Shown in pieces: positions 1 through 9,850 of a DNA stretch of 64,000 bases. This DNA comes from Symbiodinium sp. CCMP2592 (Eukaryota > Sar > Dinophyceae > Suessiales > Symbiodiniaceae), in assembly GCA_905221615.1 (NCBI GenBank), contig CAJNDT010004558.1, forward strand, positions 310,001 through 374,000, in the 5' to 3' direction. Every line of letters starts with the position of its first letter. The first letter of the stretch is position 1. Below the pieces are notes generated by a model. That model was not told where the DNA came from. It worked only from the letters and a program-made list of their open reading frames with translations, and searched no databases. Made by a program: the position numbers and the translations under genes.

Positions 1-1
1 A

Positions 2-2482
2 GACCGGAAGAAGGCTGTGATAGGAAAGAAGATAGTCACCAAGATTTTGGACAACATGATCTTTCCCAAGATTGTCCCGTGTGAAGAAATTGATCTGCAA
101 CTCAACGTGTCCGTTGATGACGACGATGGTTGGTCATGGGCACAGTCCTATGTGGATCAATATACACAGGAACAATTCTTGGCAGAGGTTGTGCCGGCCG
201 TTCCGGCGCATATGGTCATGGATGATAACTGGATTCCTTCTATGCCGTGTACGACTTCTCACAGAAACGTACATCGGGAAAAGAATCATGCAGGAGGATC
301 GTGCTTCAATGCCATGGTCACTCGACCCGTCACACGCAAGGAGATGATCAACAATCCCAAGGCCATGGAAGCTTTCATGAAAGAATGGAAGGGATTGTGG
401 GACCAAGAGGTGTTTGACTTCTCAACTACGCGTGAATATGACGACGTCGTCGCTGAGGCAAAGAAGAAAGGTGAGAAAGTACACATGGCGCGAGTACATG
501 GACTGATATACGAGAAGAACTATCAGCTCAAAGAGGACGATCCTGCCAGGAAGTTCAAGGGGCGAGGTGTACTACTCGGTGATCAGGTCAAAGACCAGAA
601 TATGGAAGCCGCATTGTTTCAGGATTTGGGGAATTCCCCGGCTACGTTTGACGCCTCACGATGGGCAGATTATTACGGATGCCTTCCTGGCAACGATGTC
701 CAGATGGCGGATGCTATCCAAGCATACATTCAGGCGAGACTATCGGGCACTCCATGTTGGGTTGAACTGCCTGATGAAGCCTGGCATCCATCTGCGAAAC
801 GGCACAAATTCCGTAGGCCGGTATGTCGCCTGATCAAAGCTCTATATGGACATCCTGACGCAGGAACCATGTGGGAACAACATTGCCACACCGCGGTACA
901 GAAAGTAGGATTCAAGCCGATTGGCGATGAATGGCCATCATTGTATTTTCACCCGCAAATGAAGCTCTTACTTGTCATCTACGTGGATGATCTCAAGATG
1001 GCAGGACCCAAAGAGAATCTACCCAAGGGTTGGGACATGCTGCGCCAAGAACTTCGATTGGAAGAAGAAACGCCGCTGGGCTTGTATCTGGGTTGTCGCA
1101 TCTCCAAGGGCGAGGCAACGTTGCATGACAAAACGAAGGTGCAGACCGTTACCTACGACATGGAGACGTACCTGGACATGACAGTCAAGAAGTACTGCGA
1201 CGTGACTGGGTTCGATCCGACAAAATTCAAGACGGTACCATCGCCGAGTCCGGCTGAGGAGACTAAGAATCACCCAGCTCGCGCTCCGGCACAGTCAGGT
1301 AAAAGCCATCGATGCACGTGGTGTGGACACACCATGCCTGTTGATAAGGATGGTCGGCTCGTTCCGCCTCCACCTATTCCCAAGGCGCCCGAGGAAGAGG
1401 AAATCAACGAGGCCAATCGCGGCGCACTTGCTCCGCAGGCAGCCAGCATTCTCATGAAATTGCTTTATGCCGCGCGCATTTGCCGCTTTGATCTTCTGCG
1501 CAGTATCAACAATCTCGCACGCAAGATCACGAAATGGACCAAGAAGGAGGATGCTCTTCTTCATCATCTCATGGCCTATGTGCACCAGTCCAAACATCAC
1601 ATGATGATTGGATGGGTCGGGAACTCTTTGGACTCGTCCATCGGGCTGTTTGCAGATGCGGACTATGCAGGTTGTGGAGAAAGTTTGAAATCTACCTCCG
1701 GTGCTCATTTGCACATTCAAGGTTCTCACACCAGATTTCCCTTGGCGGGACTTAGCAAAAGGCAGGGGTGCTTGAGTCATTCCACACCTGAGGCCGAGAT
1801 TGTCGCGGCCGACTTTGCCATGTCACGTCTTGGATTGCCTGCTATCACGTTGTGGCAGCAGCTTGGGGGGCAAGACCCCAACTTCGTCTTCTACGACGAC
1901 AACCAGACCATGATCGGGGTGATTCGCACGGGCAAGAATCCGACTATGCGTCACTTGGAACGTACCCACGGTATCTGCATTGGATGGATGCATTCTATCT
2001 TTCAGGAAGGTTACGTTTCTCTTGCCTATGAGGTCACTGCCAAGATGTCAGCGGACATACACACCAAGTCGTTCAAGGATTCCGTGTCCTGGACACATGC
2101 GTGTCAGCTCATCAACATCTTTCCGCCGGATCTCATCGGCTCCCAAGAGATTATGGATCTGATGCGGCCTACTCATACCCAAAGCACGGATGAGAAGGGT
2201 CAGCAGCACTACTCGTTCAAGAGCGAGGTGCCTTGTTTTCCTTACACGCAGACGCCGATCCTCCCTCAGGTGTTGTATCGCGCTGGATTGTCGAGTAAGG
2301 AAGGCTTGCAAGAACATGACAGTGTGGACCCCATCCTGGTTGTCAAGTTCCCGCGCATGTTGCGGGGGCCGCCTTCCGCGTTGCCGCCTGGTCGTTACCT
2401 TCGGTCGACTTGGATTCTTCGTGAAGGGCAGTGGCACCAGATGGAGGATCGTGCTGCTATCCTTGATAATGTGGGAACCTGA
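2..2482 (+). CDS. pol: Ty1/copia-type retrotransposon pol, C-terminal part (reverse transcriptase + RNase H), 5' partial
   Basis: The frame is open from the left edge of the window, so the N-terminal part (gag, protease, integrase) lies outside it; the first in-frame start, GTG at 17, is probably not the real start. Counting from 17, a copia-type reverse transcriptase spans about residues 180-370, with the catalytic YVDD at 322-325 and the usual LYGHPDAG segment before it. RNase H follows, with ADADYAG (about 546-552), an SKRQ segment, a PEAE segment (about 591-594) and a YDDNQ segment (about 626), which together carry the acidic metal-binding residues. A Cys/His cluster (CTWCGH) lies between the two domains. 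The enzyme would copy element RNA into cDNA and degrade the RNA strand. The frame has no stop or frameshift up to 2482, so the copy may be young. Family assignment is sure; activity is not shown. Confidence 0.93.
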   Translation, partial: DRKKAVIGKKIVTKILDNMIFPKIVPCEEIDLQLNVSVDDDDGWSWAQSYVDQYTQEQFLAEVVPAVPAHMVMDDNWIPSMPCTTSHRNVHREKNHAGGSCFNAMVTRPVTRKEMINNPKAMEAFMKEWKGLWDQEVFDFSTTREYDDVVAEAKKKGEKVHMARVHGLIYEKNYQLKEDDPARKFKGRGVLLGDQVKDQNMEAALFQDLGNSPATFDASRWADYYGCLPGNDVQMADAIQAYIQARLSGTPCWVELPDEAWHPSAKRHKFRRPVCRLIKALYGHPDAGTMWEQHCHTAVQKVGFKPIGDEWPSLYFHPQMKLLLVIYVDDLKMAGPKENLPKGWDMLRQELRLEEETPLGLYLGCRISKGEATLHDKTKVQTVTYDMETYLDMTVKKYCDVTGFDPTKFKTVPSPSPAEETKNHPARAPAQSGKSHRCTWCGHTMPVDKDGRLVPPPPIPKAPEEEEINEANRGALAPQAASILMKLLYAARICRFDLLRSINNLARKITKWTKKEDALLHHLMAYVHQSKHHMMIGWVGNSLDSSIGLFADADYAGCGESLKSTSGAHLHIQGSHTRFPLAGLSKRQGCLSHSTPEAEIVAADFAMSRLGLPAITLWQQLGGQDPNFVFYDDNQTMIGVIRTGKNPTMRHLERTHGICIGWMHSIFQEGYVSLAYEVTAKMSADIHTKSFKDSVSWTHACQLINIFPPDLIGSQEIMDLMRPTHTQSTDEKGQQHYSFKSEVPCFPYTQTPILPQVLYRAGLSSKEGLQEHDSVDPILVVKFPRMLRGPPSALPPGRYLRSTWILREGQWHQMEDRAAILDNVGT

Positions 2483-2483
2483 T

Positions 2484-2515
2484 TAAGAAAGGGGGGGAGC
2501 CCCCCCCCCCCGCTA
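2484..2515 (+). promoter_or_regulatory. Polypurine-tract-like run and G/C hairpin just after pol
   Basis: Two bases after the pol stop is a purine run (AAGAAAGGGGGGGAG) followed by about 12 C. The purine run sits where the plus-strand priming polypurine tract of an LTR retrotransposon is expected. The G run and C run can also fold back on each other. No LTR could be defined downstream because minisatellite sequence begins within 150 bp. Confidence 0.45.
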
Positions 2516-2637
2516 TCAAGGTCACAAGGTCGGACACCTCGCCCCCAAAACCCCCGAAACGATTAAGTGGAAGAACCTTGTTGGGGGGGTTTGGGGGAAA
2601 CCTTGTTCAAGGTCCCGGAGAACCTTGTTTGGGGACC

Positions 2638-4688
2638 AGTATAGTAGTGTAGTAGTACAGTAGTAGTACAGTAGTAGTACAGTAGTAGTACAGTAGTAGT
2701 ACAGTAGTAGTACAGTAGTAGTACAGTAGTAGTACAGTAGTAGTACAGTAGTAGTACAGTAGTAGTACAGTTGTAGTACAGTAGTAGTACAGTAGTAGTA
2801 CAGTAGTAGTACAGTAGTAGTACAGTAGTAGTACAGTAGTAGTACAGTAGTAGTACAGTAGTAGTACAGTAGTAGTACAGTAGTAGTACAGTAGTAGTAC
2901 AGTAGTAGTACAGTAGTAGTAGCAGTACAGTACCAGTGGACCCTTCTAATGGGGGGGGTGGGCATGGGGGTTTATTCAAGGTCAGGTTTTTCCGGGCGAG
3001 ATCGGGTGAGCCTGTCTAATTGGGGGGGTGGGCATGGGGGTTTATTCAAGGTCAGGTTTTTCCGGGCGAGATCGGGTGAGCCTGTCTAATTGGGGGTGTG
3101 TAGCCAAACTCCGCGCTATTGGGGGGGTGAACGTTTAAAGCAATACAAGACCTTGTTTGGGGAATTGGGGGAAACCTGTTCGAGGGAAAGCTAATACATA
3201 TTGATTTATTAATTAGTATACTACTAGTTACTAGTACAGTAGTAGTACAGTAGTAGTACAGTACTAGTACAGTAGTAGTACAGTAGTAGTACAGTTGTAG
3301 TACAGTTGTAGTACAGTAGTAGTACAGTAGTAGTACAGTAGTAGTACAGTAGTAGTACAGTAGTAGTACAGTAGTAGTACAGTAGTAGTACAGTAGTAGT
3401 ACAGTAGTAGTACAGTAGTAGTACAGTAGTAGTACAGTAGTAGTTCAGTAGTAGTGCAGTTGTAGTACAGTTGTAGTACAGTAGTAGTACAGTAGTAGTA
3501 CAGTTGTAGTACAGTTGTAGTACAGTAGTAGTACAGTAGTAGTACAGTAGTAGTACAGTAGTAGTACAGTAGTAGTACAGTAGTAGTACAGTAGTAGTAC
3601 AGTAGTAGTACAGTAGTAGTACAGTAGTAGTACAGTAGTAGTACAGTAGTAGTGCAGCAGTAGTAGTACAGTACCAGTGGACCCTTCTAATGGGGGGGGT
3701 GGGCATGGGGGTTTATTCAAGGTCAGGTTTTTCCGGGCGAGATCGGGTGAGCCTGTCTAATTGGGGGGGTGGGCATGGGGGTTTATTCAAGGTCAGGTTT
3801 TTCCGGGCGAGATCGGGTGAGCCTGTCTAATTGGGGGTGTGTAGCCAAACTCCGCGCTATTGGGGGGTTGAACGTTTAAAGCAATACAAGACCTTGTTTG
3901 GGGAATTGGGGGAAACCTGTTCGAGGGAAAGCTAATACATATTGATTTATTAATTAGTATACTACTAGTTACTAGTACAGTTGTAGTACAGTAGTAGTAC
4001 AGTAGTAGTACAGTAGTAGTACAGTAGTAGTACAGTAGTAGTACAGTAGTAGTACAGTAGTAGTACAGTAGTAGTACAGTAGTAGTGCAGTTGTAGTACA
4101 GCAGTAGTACAGCAGTAGCACAGTAGTACAGTAGTAGTACAGTAGTAGTGCAGTAGTAGTGCAGTAGTAGTGCAGCAGTAGTAGTACAGTACCAGTAGAC
4201 CCTTCTAATGGGGGGGGTGGGCATGGGGGTTTATTATTCAAGGTCAGGTTTTTCCGGGCGAGATCGGGTGAGCCTGTCTAATTGGGGGGGTGGGCATGGG
4301 GGTTTATTCAAGGTCAGGTTTTTCCGGGCGAGATCGGGTGAGCCTGTCTAATTGGGGGTGTGTAGCCAAACTCCGCGCTATTGGGGGGTTGAACGTTTAA
4401 AGCAATACAAGACCTTGTTTGGGGAATTGGGGGAAACCTGTTCGAGGGAAAGCTAATACATATTGATTTATTAATTAGTATACTACTAGTTACTAGTACA
4501 GTAGTAGTACAGTTGTAGTACAGTAGTAGTACAGTAGTAGTACAGTAGTAGTACAGTAGTAGCACAGTAGTAGTACAGTAGTAGTACAGTAGTAGTACAG
4601 TTGTAGTACAGTAGTAGTACAGTAGTAGTACAGTAGTAGTACAGTAGTAGTACAGTAGTAGTACAGTTGTAGTACAGTTGTAGTACAA
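2638..4688. repeat. 11-bp minisatellite blocks inside a larger repeat
   Basis: Four blocks (about 2638-2930, 3233-3673, 3974-4190 and 4496-4687) are built from the 11-mer CAGTAGTAGTA, with scattered CAGTTGTAGTA and CAGCAGTAGTA variants. Between blocks is a spacer of about 280-310 bp containing two tandem ~70-bp copies (GGGCATGGGGGTTTATTC ... GAGCCTGTCTAATTGGGG) and then a segment ending in TACTACTAGTTACTAG. Block plus spacer therefore repeats three times. Because 11 is not a multiple of 3, the array cycles through all frames and gives long stop-free Tyr/Cys/Thr/Val/Leu ORFs on the minus strand; these are not counted as genes. Confidence 0.95.
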
Positions 4689-4869
4689 CCTGTTCGGGGG
4701 AAAGCTAATATATATTGGGAGAGGGTAAGCTTTAAGCAACTAATTAATTAGTTAGTAGTGTGAGCAGTGTAATCATGTTTCGTGTTATGAGGGACCACAC
4801 CAGACGTGAGCTCTATCTCATGTTGCAGCCGCGAGACCTTGAGCCGTGTGCATGCCACGGATGAGTTCC

Positions 4870-6330
4870 AGCCATGTGTTCTGAGCAGAATGAGATGGAA
4901 GCTGTTTCGGCCTCACCTGGGTGGACATGAGCCAGAAGCTGGACTGGCATGGGTCCGATGAGTAGAAGCACGAGTACCGGGGGAATGCATTAGATTAGAT
5001 TTGGAGTTTGTTGTACGCCATGAGCCTTGAGCCTTGTTGTTTTTAGCAGTTTTTGAGCCACGAGGCAAATGAGTGACCTAACCTGGGTGGACATGAGCCA
5101 GAAGCTGGGCTGACATGGGTCCGATGAGGAGAAGCATCGAGAAGCATGAGTACCGGGGGAATGCATTAGATTTGGGTTTTGTTGTACGCTATGAGCCTTG
5201 AGACTTGTCGGTTTTAGCAGTTCTTGAGCCACGAGGCAGATGGGCGACCTAACCCGGGTGGACATGAGCCAGATGCTGGGCTGGCATGGGTCCGATGAGG
5301 AGAAGCATTGAGAAGCATGAGTACCGGGGGAATGCTTTAGATTTGGGGTTTGTTGTACGCCATGAGTTTCGAGAGAGTTGTTGCTTCAAAATAGCATTTG
5401 TTTAGCCATGAGGCACATGGGCGACCTGACCTGGGTGGACATGAGCCAGAAGCTGGGCTGACATGGGTCCGATGAGGAGAAGCATCGAGAAGCATGAGTA
5501 CCGGGGGAATGCATTAGATTTGGGTTTTGTTGTACGCTATGAGCCTTGAGACTTGTTGCTTTTAGCAGTTCTTGAGCCACGAGGCACATGGGCGACCTCA
5601 GCTGGGTGGAGTCGAGGCCGAAGCTGGACTGGCATGGGTCCGATGAGGAGAAGCATTGAGAAGCATGAGTACCGGGGGAATGCACTAGATTTGGGCATTG
5701 TTGCACGCCATGAGTTTCGAGAGAGTTGTTGCTTCAAATTAGCATTTGCTTGGCCATGAGGCACACGGGCTACATCAGCAGGGTGGACATGAGCTCGAAG
5801 CCGGACTGGTATGGGTCCGATGAGGAGAAGCATGAGTAGCTGGGACGGCATTAGATCTGATTTCGGGATTGCTGTACACCATGAGCCTTGAGACTTGTTG
5901 CTTTTAGCAGTTCTTGAGCCACGAGGCACATGGGCGACCTCAGCTGGGTGGACACGAGGCCGAAGCTGGACTGGCATGGGTCCGATGAGGAGAAGCATTG
6001 AGAAGCATGAGTACCGTGGGAATGCATTAGATTTGGGCATTGTTGCACGCCATGAGTTTCGAGAGAGTTGTTGCTTCAAGTTAGCATTTGCTTGGCCATG
6101 AGGCACACGGGCTACATCAGCAGGGTGGACCTTAGCCAGATGCTGGGCTGGCATGGGTCCGATGAGGAGAAGCATGAGTAGCTGGGATGGCATTAGATCT
6201 GATTTCGGGATTGCTGTACACCATGAGCCTTGAGACTTGTTGCTTTTAGCAGTTGTTGAGCCACGAGGCACATGGGCGACCTCAGCTGGGTGGACATGGA
6301 CTGGAAGCTGTTCTACTACCATGAGTACCT
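4870..6330 (+). repeat. ~172-bp tandem array with an exon-like core
   Basis: Eight copies are marked by GGGTCCGATGAG at 4951, 5117, 5288, 5464, 5636, 5813, 5978 and 6155 (spacing 165-177 bp). The last four copies form two nearly identical 342-bp dimers. On the plus strand each unit can encode a peptide of the type HEYRGNALDLGIV. This resembles the ends of the single exon-like pieces at about 6291-6357 (HEYLGNRLGFQIV) and 8290-8395 (HECLGNRWDFGIV). The array thus looks like a tandemly multiplied exon, though most copies contain stops in any one frame. Confidence 0.85.
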
Positions 6331-6357
6331 CGGAAATAGATTAGGATTTCAGATTGT
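6291..6357 (+). CDS. Exon-like piece, unknown protein (copy 1, part a)
   Basis: The frame WVDMDWKLFYYHEYLGNR...IV ends at a TGA. It is matched by DVDWKLFYHESDAENHECLGNRWDFGIV at about 8297-8395, showing conservation at protein level between the two duplicated segments. The function is unknown and the exon ends are approximate. Confidence 0.4.
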
Positions 6358-6493
6358 GCCATGAGCCTGCAGATTCGCTCTTGTGGCAAGTCGCATGAGC
6401 TCTGAATGTTTGGGTTGACTTTGGCCTGCTGCAGCCGCATGAGCATTGAGAGCCCTGAGCCCTGAGTTCTTTGAGCCTTGAGATCCGTGAGCC

Positions 6494-6733
6494 ATGGAAA
6501 TGAGCGGAGTCGATGAGACGACGATGAGTGCCGTCCACACGATGCTAGTGCACGTGGAGCGGAGACTCGATGAGATGGGTGGCTCATTGAGGGATCGCTT
6601 GAGGCATGTCTCTGGCCGGCTTCTCCAATTGAGAAGCTGGGTTTTGGTTTCATGGACGGCTTGGCGCTGTGAGGCCCATGAGAGAGATGCGCAAATGGTG
6701 CGTTGGATGAACATAGAGACTGCAAAGCAATGA
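6494..6733 (+). CDS. Exon-like ORF, Arg-rich helical protein (copy 1, part b)
   Basis: An 80-codon frame starts at ATG 6494. The stretch MLVHVERRLDEMGG, then LRDRLRHV...RSWVLVSW, aligns without gaps to the ORF at 8524 (MMVHLERRLDAHFGG, VRDRMRHL...RAWVLTGF). Amphipathic, Arg/Glu-rich helices are likely. Conservation between two otherwise diverged DNA copies supports coding. I do not recognise the family. Confidence 0.5.
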   Translation: MEMSGVDETTMSAVHTMLVHVERRLDEMGGSLRDRLRHVSGRLLQLRSWVLVSWTAWRCEAHERDAQMVRWMNIETAKQ

Positions 6734-6825
6734 TAAGTCAGCATTTTCTGTTTTTGAGATATTAGTTACAATAAACTAGTGATGTTTCTCAGTCATGAGA
6801 AGTTTCTCAGGAGCATGATCTCACC

Positions 6826-6960
6826 ATGAGCCATATGAATAAGCACATCGCGGAAAGCTGGCGGCCCCTGTGCAGCATGGCATGGGCGGAGGTTGAGCTG
6901 AAAATATGGCGCCATGAGTCCGATCAGACCTGGTATGGGTTTTTCGGTCGCATTGATTAA
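6826..6960 (+). CDS. Exon-like ORF, unknown (copy 1, part c)
   Basis: A 44-residue frame ending RHESDQTWYGFFGRID. The second duplicate has RHENDPTYNGFLG at about 8874-8998 in the same order and spacing, which supports a coding exon that was duplicated with its neighbours. Function unknown. Confidence 0.45.
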   Translation: MSHMNKHIAESWRPLCSMAWAEVELKIWRHESDQTWYGFFGRID

Positions 6961-7012
6961 TGAGTATTGTGGGTATGAGTACAAAGAGAATTAATTGGTT
7001 AAGTAGTCCATA

Positions 7013-7123
7013 ATGAGAAAACAGAGGCTCTTTGATGGATCCAACGATGAGTTGGCCGATCGTACCATGGTTCTTGAGGAGGTGAGAGCCAACATGGCGT
7101 CGGCCATGAGGCAACTTGTATGA
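7013..7123 (+). CDS. Exon-like ORF, unknown (copy 1, part d)
   Basis: A 36-residue frame (QRLFDGSNDELADRTMV...EVRANMASAMR). Its counterpart at 9056-9157 reads ERLMGDHNDTHADRQMI...ELRLNMSASLR. Charged and Met residues keep their spacing. Function unknown. Confidence 0.45.
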   Translation: MRKQRLFDGSNDELADRTMVLEEVRANMASAMRQLV

Positions 7124-7185
7124 TAAGAACAAGATAACAATAAGATTAGTTAGTAACAGTTCATTTGTTGATTATTCTTGTTTTT

Positions 7186-7193
7186 AGTAGTAC

Positions 7194-7254
<61 letters not shown>

Positions 7255-7255
7255 T
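7186..7255. repeat. (AGT)n microsatellite
   Basis: About 20 AGT/TAG triplets. It lies between exon-like parts d and e, exactly as the (AGT)n tract at 9280-9345 lies between the corresponding parts of the second copy. The microsatellite therefore predates the segmental duplication or arose from the same seed. Confidence 0.95.
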
Positions 7256-7299
7256 GTTGTATTGGTCTTAGTATCGGTAGCAGTATTAGTAGCCTTCTA

Positions 7300-7413
7300 A
7301 GGACGGGGATCTTTGAGCTGATCAGCGACACCGATGAGGCCTTTGAGGAGATGTGGAACCACCGCATGGGTCCTTTGACTTTCATGAGAGAACGTAGAGA
7401 ACTTTCAGTTTGA
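7300..7413 (+). CDS. Exon-like ORF, unknown (copy 1, part e)
   Basis: The frame RTGIFELISDTDEAFEEMWNHRMG...FMR is matched at 9361-9456 by RTGIYTLMSDTDEAAHELMNHYMG...VMR. This is the clearest protein-level match between the two copies. The exon probably begins after an upstream AG; the exact ends are not fixed. Function unknown. Confidence 0.5.
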   Translation, partial: RTGIFELISDTDEAFEEMWNHRMGPLTFMRERRELSV

Positions 7414-7504
7414 GGATTTGATTAGTAGTTTGTTGTTGTAGTTATCATTTATGAGATTGAATGAGCAGAATCATTAATGAGGCTTCCGCCATTTCTTCCG
7501 CATC

Positions 7505-7627
7505 ATGATCATTGAGCTCAGCGATTATGAGGTGAGGCAGCTCTCTGAATGGAATGAGACCTTCATGCACCCGTATTTGATGAGGCGAGTGCTTAAAAAG
7601 CTCAAGCCTGAGCTTTTCCAGGCATGA
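7505..7627 (+). CDS. Exon-like ORF, unknown (copy 1, part f)
   Basis: A 40-residue frame MIIELSDYEVRQLSEWNET...LMRRVLKKL. The second copy has MILELPTRTRDELLQFNES...VVRRLAAL at 9575-9679. The protein pattern is conserved while the flanking DNA has diverged. Function unknown. Confidence 0.45.
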   Translation: MIIELSDYEVRQLSEWNETFMHPYLMRRVLKKLKPELFQA

Positions 7628-7741
7628 GTCCTGGAGCATGCAAGGGCATGAGCTGAGCAATGATTGAGGGTATTAGTCAGAAAAAGCCCATCAGATGAGG
7701 GCTACATATAGATGAGTAATTATGAACTGTAATGATGAGCT

Positions 7742-7915
7742 GTCATCATCCGGCCCTCGATGCTTGCTGAGCCTTCGGGCATGAGGGGTGAGATTCCCTT
7801 GGTTTCTTTTTGAAGTGAGATCACCTGATGTGGTCATGAGGCGGTGAGTTTCTCTGATTTTTTGAACATGAGCAGAAGCTGTGAGCATGCCAGCAAAAGT
7901 CATGAGAATGTGTGC
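7742..7915 (+). repeat. ~170-bp block nearly identical to 9851-10018
   Basis: By eye the two blocks differ at only about five positions, although the exon-like pieces upstream differ at roughly half their residues. The block contains a short open frame (VRFPWFLFEVRSPDVVMRR, 7788-7847 and 9888-9947) followed by a good GT donor (CGGTGAGTTT). A third, degraded relative (TCACATGATGTGGTCATGAG) occurs near 10760. Confidence 0.85.
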
Positions 7916-7919
7916 TTAG

Positions 7920-8150
7920 ATTGGCCCTGAACTCTAAGGCCCTAGGACTCTACACCCCAACCCCCCTAACCCTATTTTCTAATCCGTAATACCCTGAAAC
8001 CCTAATCCTTAATACCCTGAATCTTAATCCCTTTAAGCCCCGAGCCCTAGAACGCCAAGGCCCTAAAGCCCTAGAACTCTATATTTCAAACCCTTTAACC
8101 CTAATCTGGGGTTGGGATTGGGGTTTTGGGTTGGGGTTTTGGGATGGATA
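7920..8150. repeat. Degenerate telomere-like CCCTAA tract
   Basis: Runs of CCCTAA, ACCCTAAT and CCCTGAA variants are followed by GGGGTTTTGGG variants. It resembles the TTTAGGG-type telomere unit but is too degenerate to be a functional telomere. Similar tracts occur at about 10020-10150, 17350-17600, 18325-18400 and 27125-27260, mostly in apparent introns or between exon clusters. Confidence 0.7.
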
Positions 8151-8289
8151 ACCAGCCAACTGAGGTATATGAGCGACATCAGCTGGGTGGACATGAGCTG
8201 CAAGGTGTTCCCATGAGTGCCTTGGAAATACATGGCACTCATGGCTTGTGCAGACCCATGAGCCTAAGAGTCACGACTGAGGTGCATGA

Positions 8290-8395
8290 GCGACATGAGC
8301 TGGTGGATGTGGACTGGAAGCTGTTCTACCATGAGTCCGATGCGGAGAACCATGAGTGCCTTGGCAACAGATGGGACTTTGGGATTGTGCCATGA
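8290..8395 (+). CDS. Exon-like piece, unknown protein (copy 2, part a)
   Basis: Frame with DVDWKLFYHES and HECLGNRWDFGIV, homologous to 6291-6357 and to the cores of the 172-bp array. Ends at a TGA in the frame GIVP. Exon limits are approximate. Confidence 0.4.
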
Positions 8396-8523
8396 ACCTG
8401 TGGAACAGTTCATGTGGCAAGTCTCATGAGCCCTGAATGTTTTGGGTGATTTTGCCATGCTGCAGCCGCCTGAGCCTTGAGTGCCGTGAGCCCTGAGCCT
8501 TGAGATCCCATCAGCATCCAGCC

Positions 8524-8784
8524 ATGAGCGACAACCGTGATATCCGCCGTGTCCATGAGATGATGGTGCACCTTGAGCGCCGGCTCGATGCCCACTTCGG
8601 TGGGGTGAGAGACAGGATGCGCCATCTCGGTGAGAGAGTGATGGGTGTGAGGGCATGGGTCCTCACGGGATTCACTGAGAACCGGGTTGAGGATTCGCAG
8701 AGAGAAGCGATGTTGAGAAGGTGGCTGTGCTATGAGATTCCGATGCATTCATTAGGCATTTTGTCGTTTTGTAAAATTAGTTGA
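8524..8784 (+). CDS. Exon-like ORF, Arg-rich helical protein (copy 2, part b)
   Basis: ATG at 8524 within a longer frame. MMVHLERRLDAHFGG and VRDRMRHLGERVMGVRAWV match the copy-1 exon at 6494-6733. The last residues, after about 8750, are probably intron. Function unknown. Confidence 0.5.
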   Translation: MSDNRDIRRVHEMMVHLERRLDAHFGGVRDRMRHLGERVMGVRAWVLTGFTENRVEDSQREAMLRRWLCYEIPMHSLGILSFCKIS

Positions 8785-8873
8785 TTAGTTTCAATTAGAG
8801 TTAATGTAGGCTGCATTAAAACTACTTGGTTATTTTGTCCGTCATGAGTAAGTACTCAGGAGATGGATGATTT

Positions 8874-8998
8874 GAGGTCCAACATGAGACTCCACAACTG
8901 CTGGAGTGAGATTTGCACGATCACATGGATCCACATGAGCATATGCCTAAGCCGGCATGAGAATGATCCCACGTACAATGGGTTTCTGGGATCGCATT
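8874..8998 (+). CDS. Exon-like ORF, unknown (copy 2, part c)
   Basis: Frame MDDLRSNMRLHNCWSEICT...RHENDPTYNGFLGSH; the RHENDPTYNGFLG segment matches copy 1 at 6826-6960. Function unknown. Confidence 0.4.
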
Positions 8999-9055
8999 GA
9001 GTAATTAAGAATTGATTAGCTGGTTTATTCGCCCATAACGGGACAAGAAAGGCTC

Positions 9056-9157
9056 ATGGGCGACCATAACGACACCCATGCCGATCGCCAGATGATCGGC
9101 AATGAGTTGCGTCTGAACATGAGTGCATCGCTGAGGAGACCCGGCATTAAACAATAA
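9056..9157 (+). CDS. Exon-like ORF, unknown (copy 2, part d)
   Basis: 33-residue frame MGDHNDTHADRQMIGNELRL... that aligns with the copy-1 ORF at 7013-7123. Function unknown. Confidence 0.4.
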   Translation: MGDHNDTHADRQMIGNELRLNMSASLRRPGIKQ

Positions 9158-9279
9158 GTAATGAGACTGCAAATAATCATAATTCTAAATAGAATTAGAA
9201 GTAAGAAGCTACTAAGCAGGGTTTACCAGCAATTAATATTAATTATTCGTAGTAGTAATAATAGTAATAAAATAATTTC

Positions 9280-9287
9280 AGTAGTAC

Positions 9288-9320
<33 letters not shown>

Positions 9321-9345
9321 CAGTAGTTGCTGTTGTTGTTGTAGC
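9280..9345. repeat. (AGT)n microsatellite, counterpart of 7186-7255
   Basis: AGT triplets passing into GTT/TGT triplets, at the same position in copy 2 as the 7186-7255 tract in copy 1. Confidence 0.95.
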
Positions 9346-9360
9346 ATGAGTTGACCTGTA

Positions 9361-9456
9361 AGGACCGGCATCTACACGCTCATGAGCGACACCGATGAGG
9401 CGGCCCATGAGCTCATGAACCACTACATGGGTTCTTCAACTGTCATGAGAACATAG
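9361..9456 (+). CDS. Exon-like ORF, unknown (copy 2, part e)
   Basis: RTGIYTLMSDTDEAAHELMNHYMG, matching copy 1 at 7300-7413 (10 of the first 14 residues identical by eye). Function unknown. Confidence 0.5.
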   Translation, partial: RTGIYTLMSDTDEAAHELMNHYMGSSTVMRT

Positions 9457-9574
9457 AGAACTTTTATTGAGATCGTTTGTGGGTTTAATCAGTCGTTTTT
9501 TTCTTTTGGTTCTTGTTTTCTGGGTTTTAATGAGCACAATCATCGTATGAGGCTTTGGGAACTGGGTCCGTGTG

Positions 9575-9679
9575 ATGATCCTTGAGTTGCCCACACGGAC
9601 CAGAGATGAGCTGCTTCAATTCAATGAGTCCACAAACCCGGCCCCATGGGTCGTGAGACGCCTTGCCGCTTTGGCATGA
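9575..9679 (+). CDS. Exon-like ORF, unknown (copy 2, part f)
   Basis: 34-residue frame MILELPTRTRDELLQFNES...VVRRLAAL matching copy 1 at 7505-7627. Function unknown. Confidence 0.42.
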   Translation: MILELPTRTRDELLQFNESTNPAPWVVRRLAALA

Positions 9680-9850
9680 GCAGAGCATGCCAGGCCATGA
9701 TCGTGTCATGAGGGCTGAGCAAGACTTTCAGGGTGCAAGGTTTAGGGTTTAGGGTAAAGATGAGTTTATGCCTAATTGAAGATCCCGTAAGCTTGAGGTA
9801 AGGGTTCAGGGTTAAAAAGATGAATATGAGTTTCATGAGCCCGTGCTGCA

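Noticed and set aside
2522..4739. Long minus-strand ORFs of Tyr/Cys/Thr/Val/Leu repeats
   Set aside because: They follow automatically from a stop-free 11-bp repeat, exist in several frames at once and have no start or stop context. Treated as repeat.
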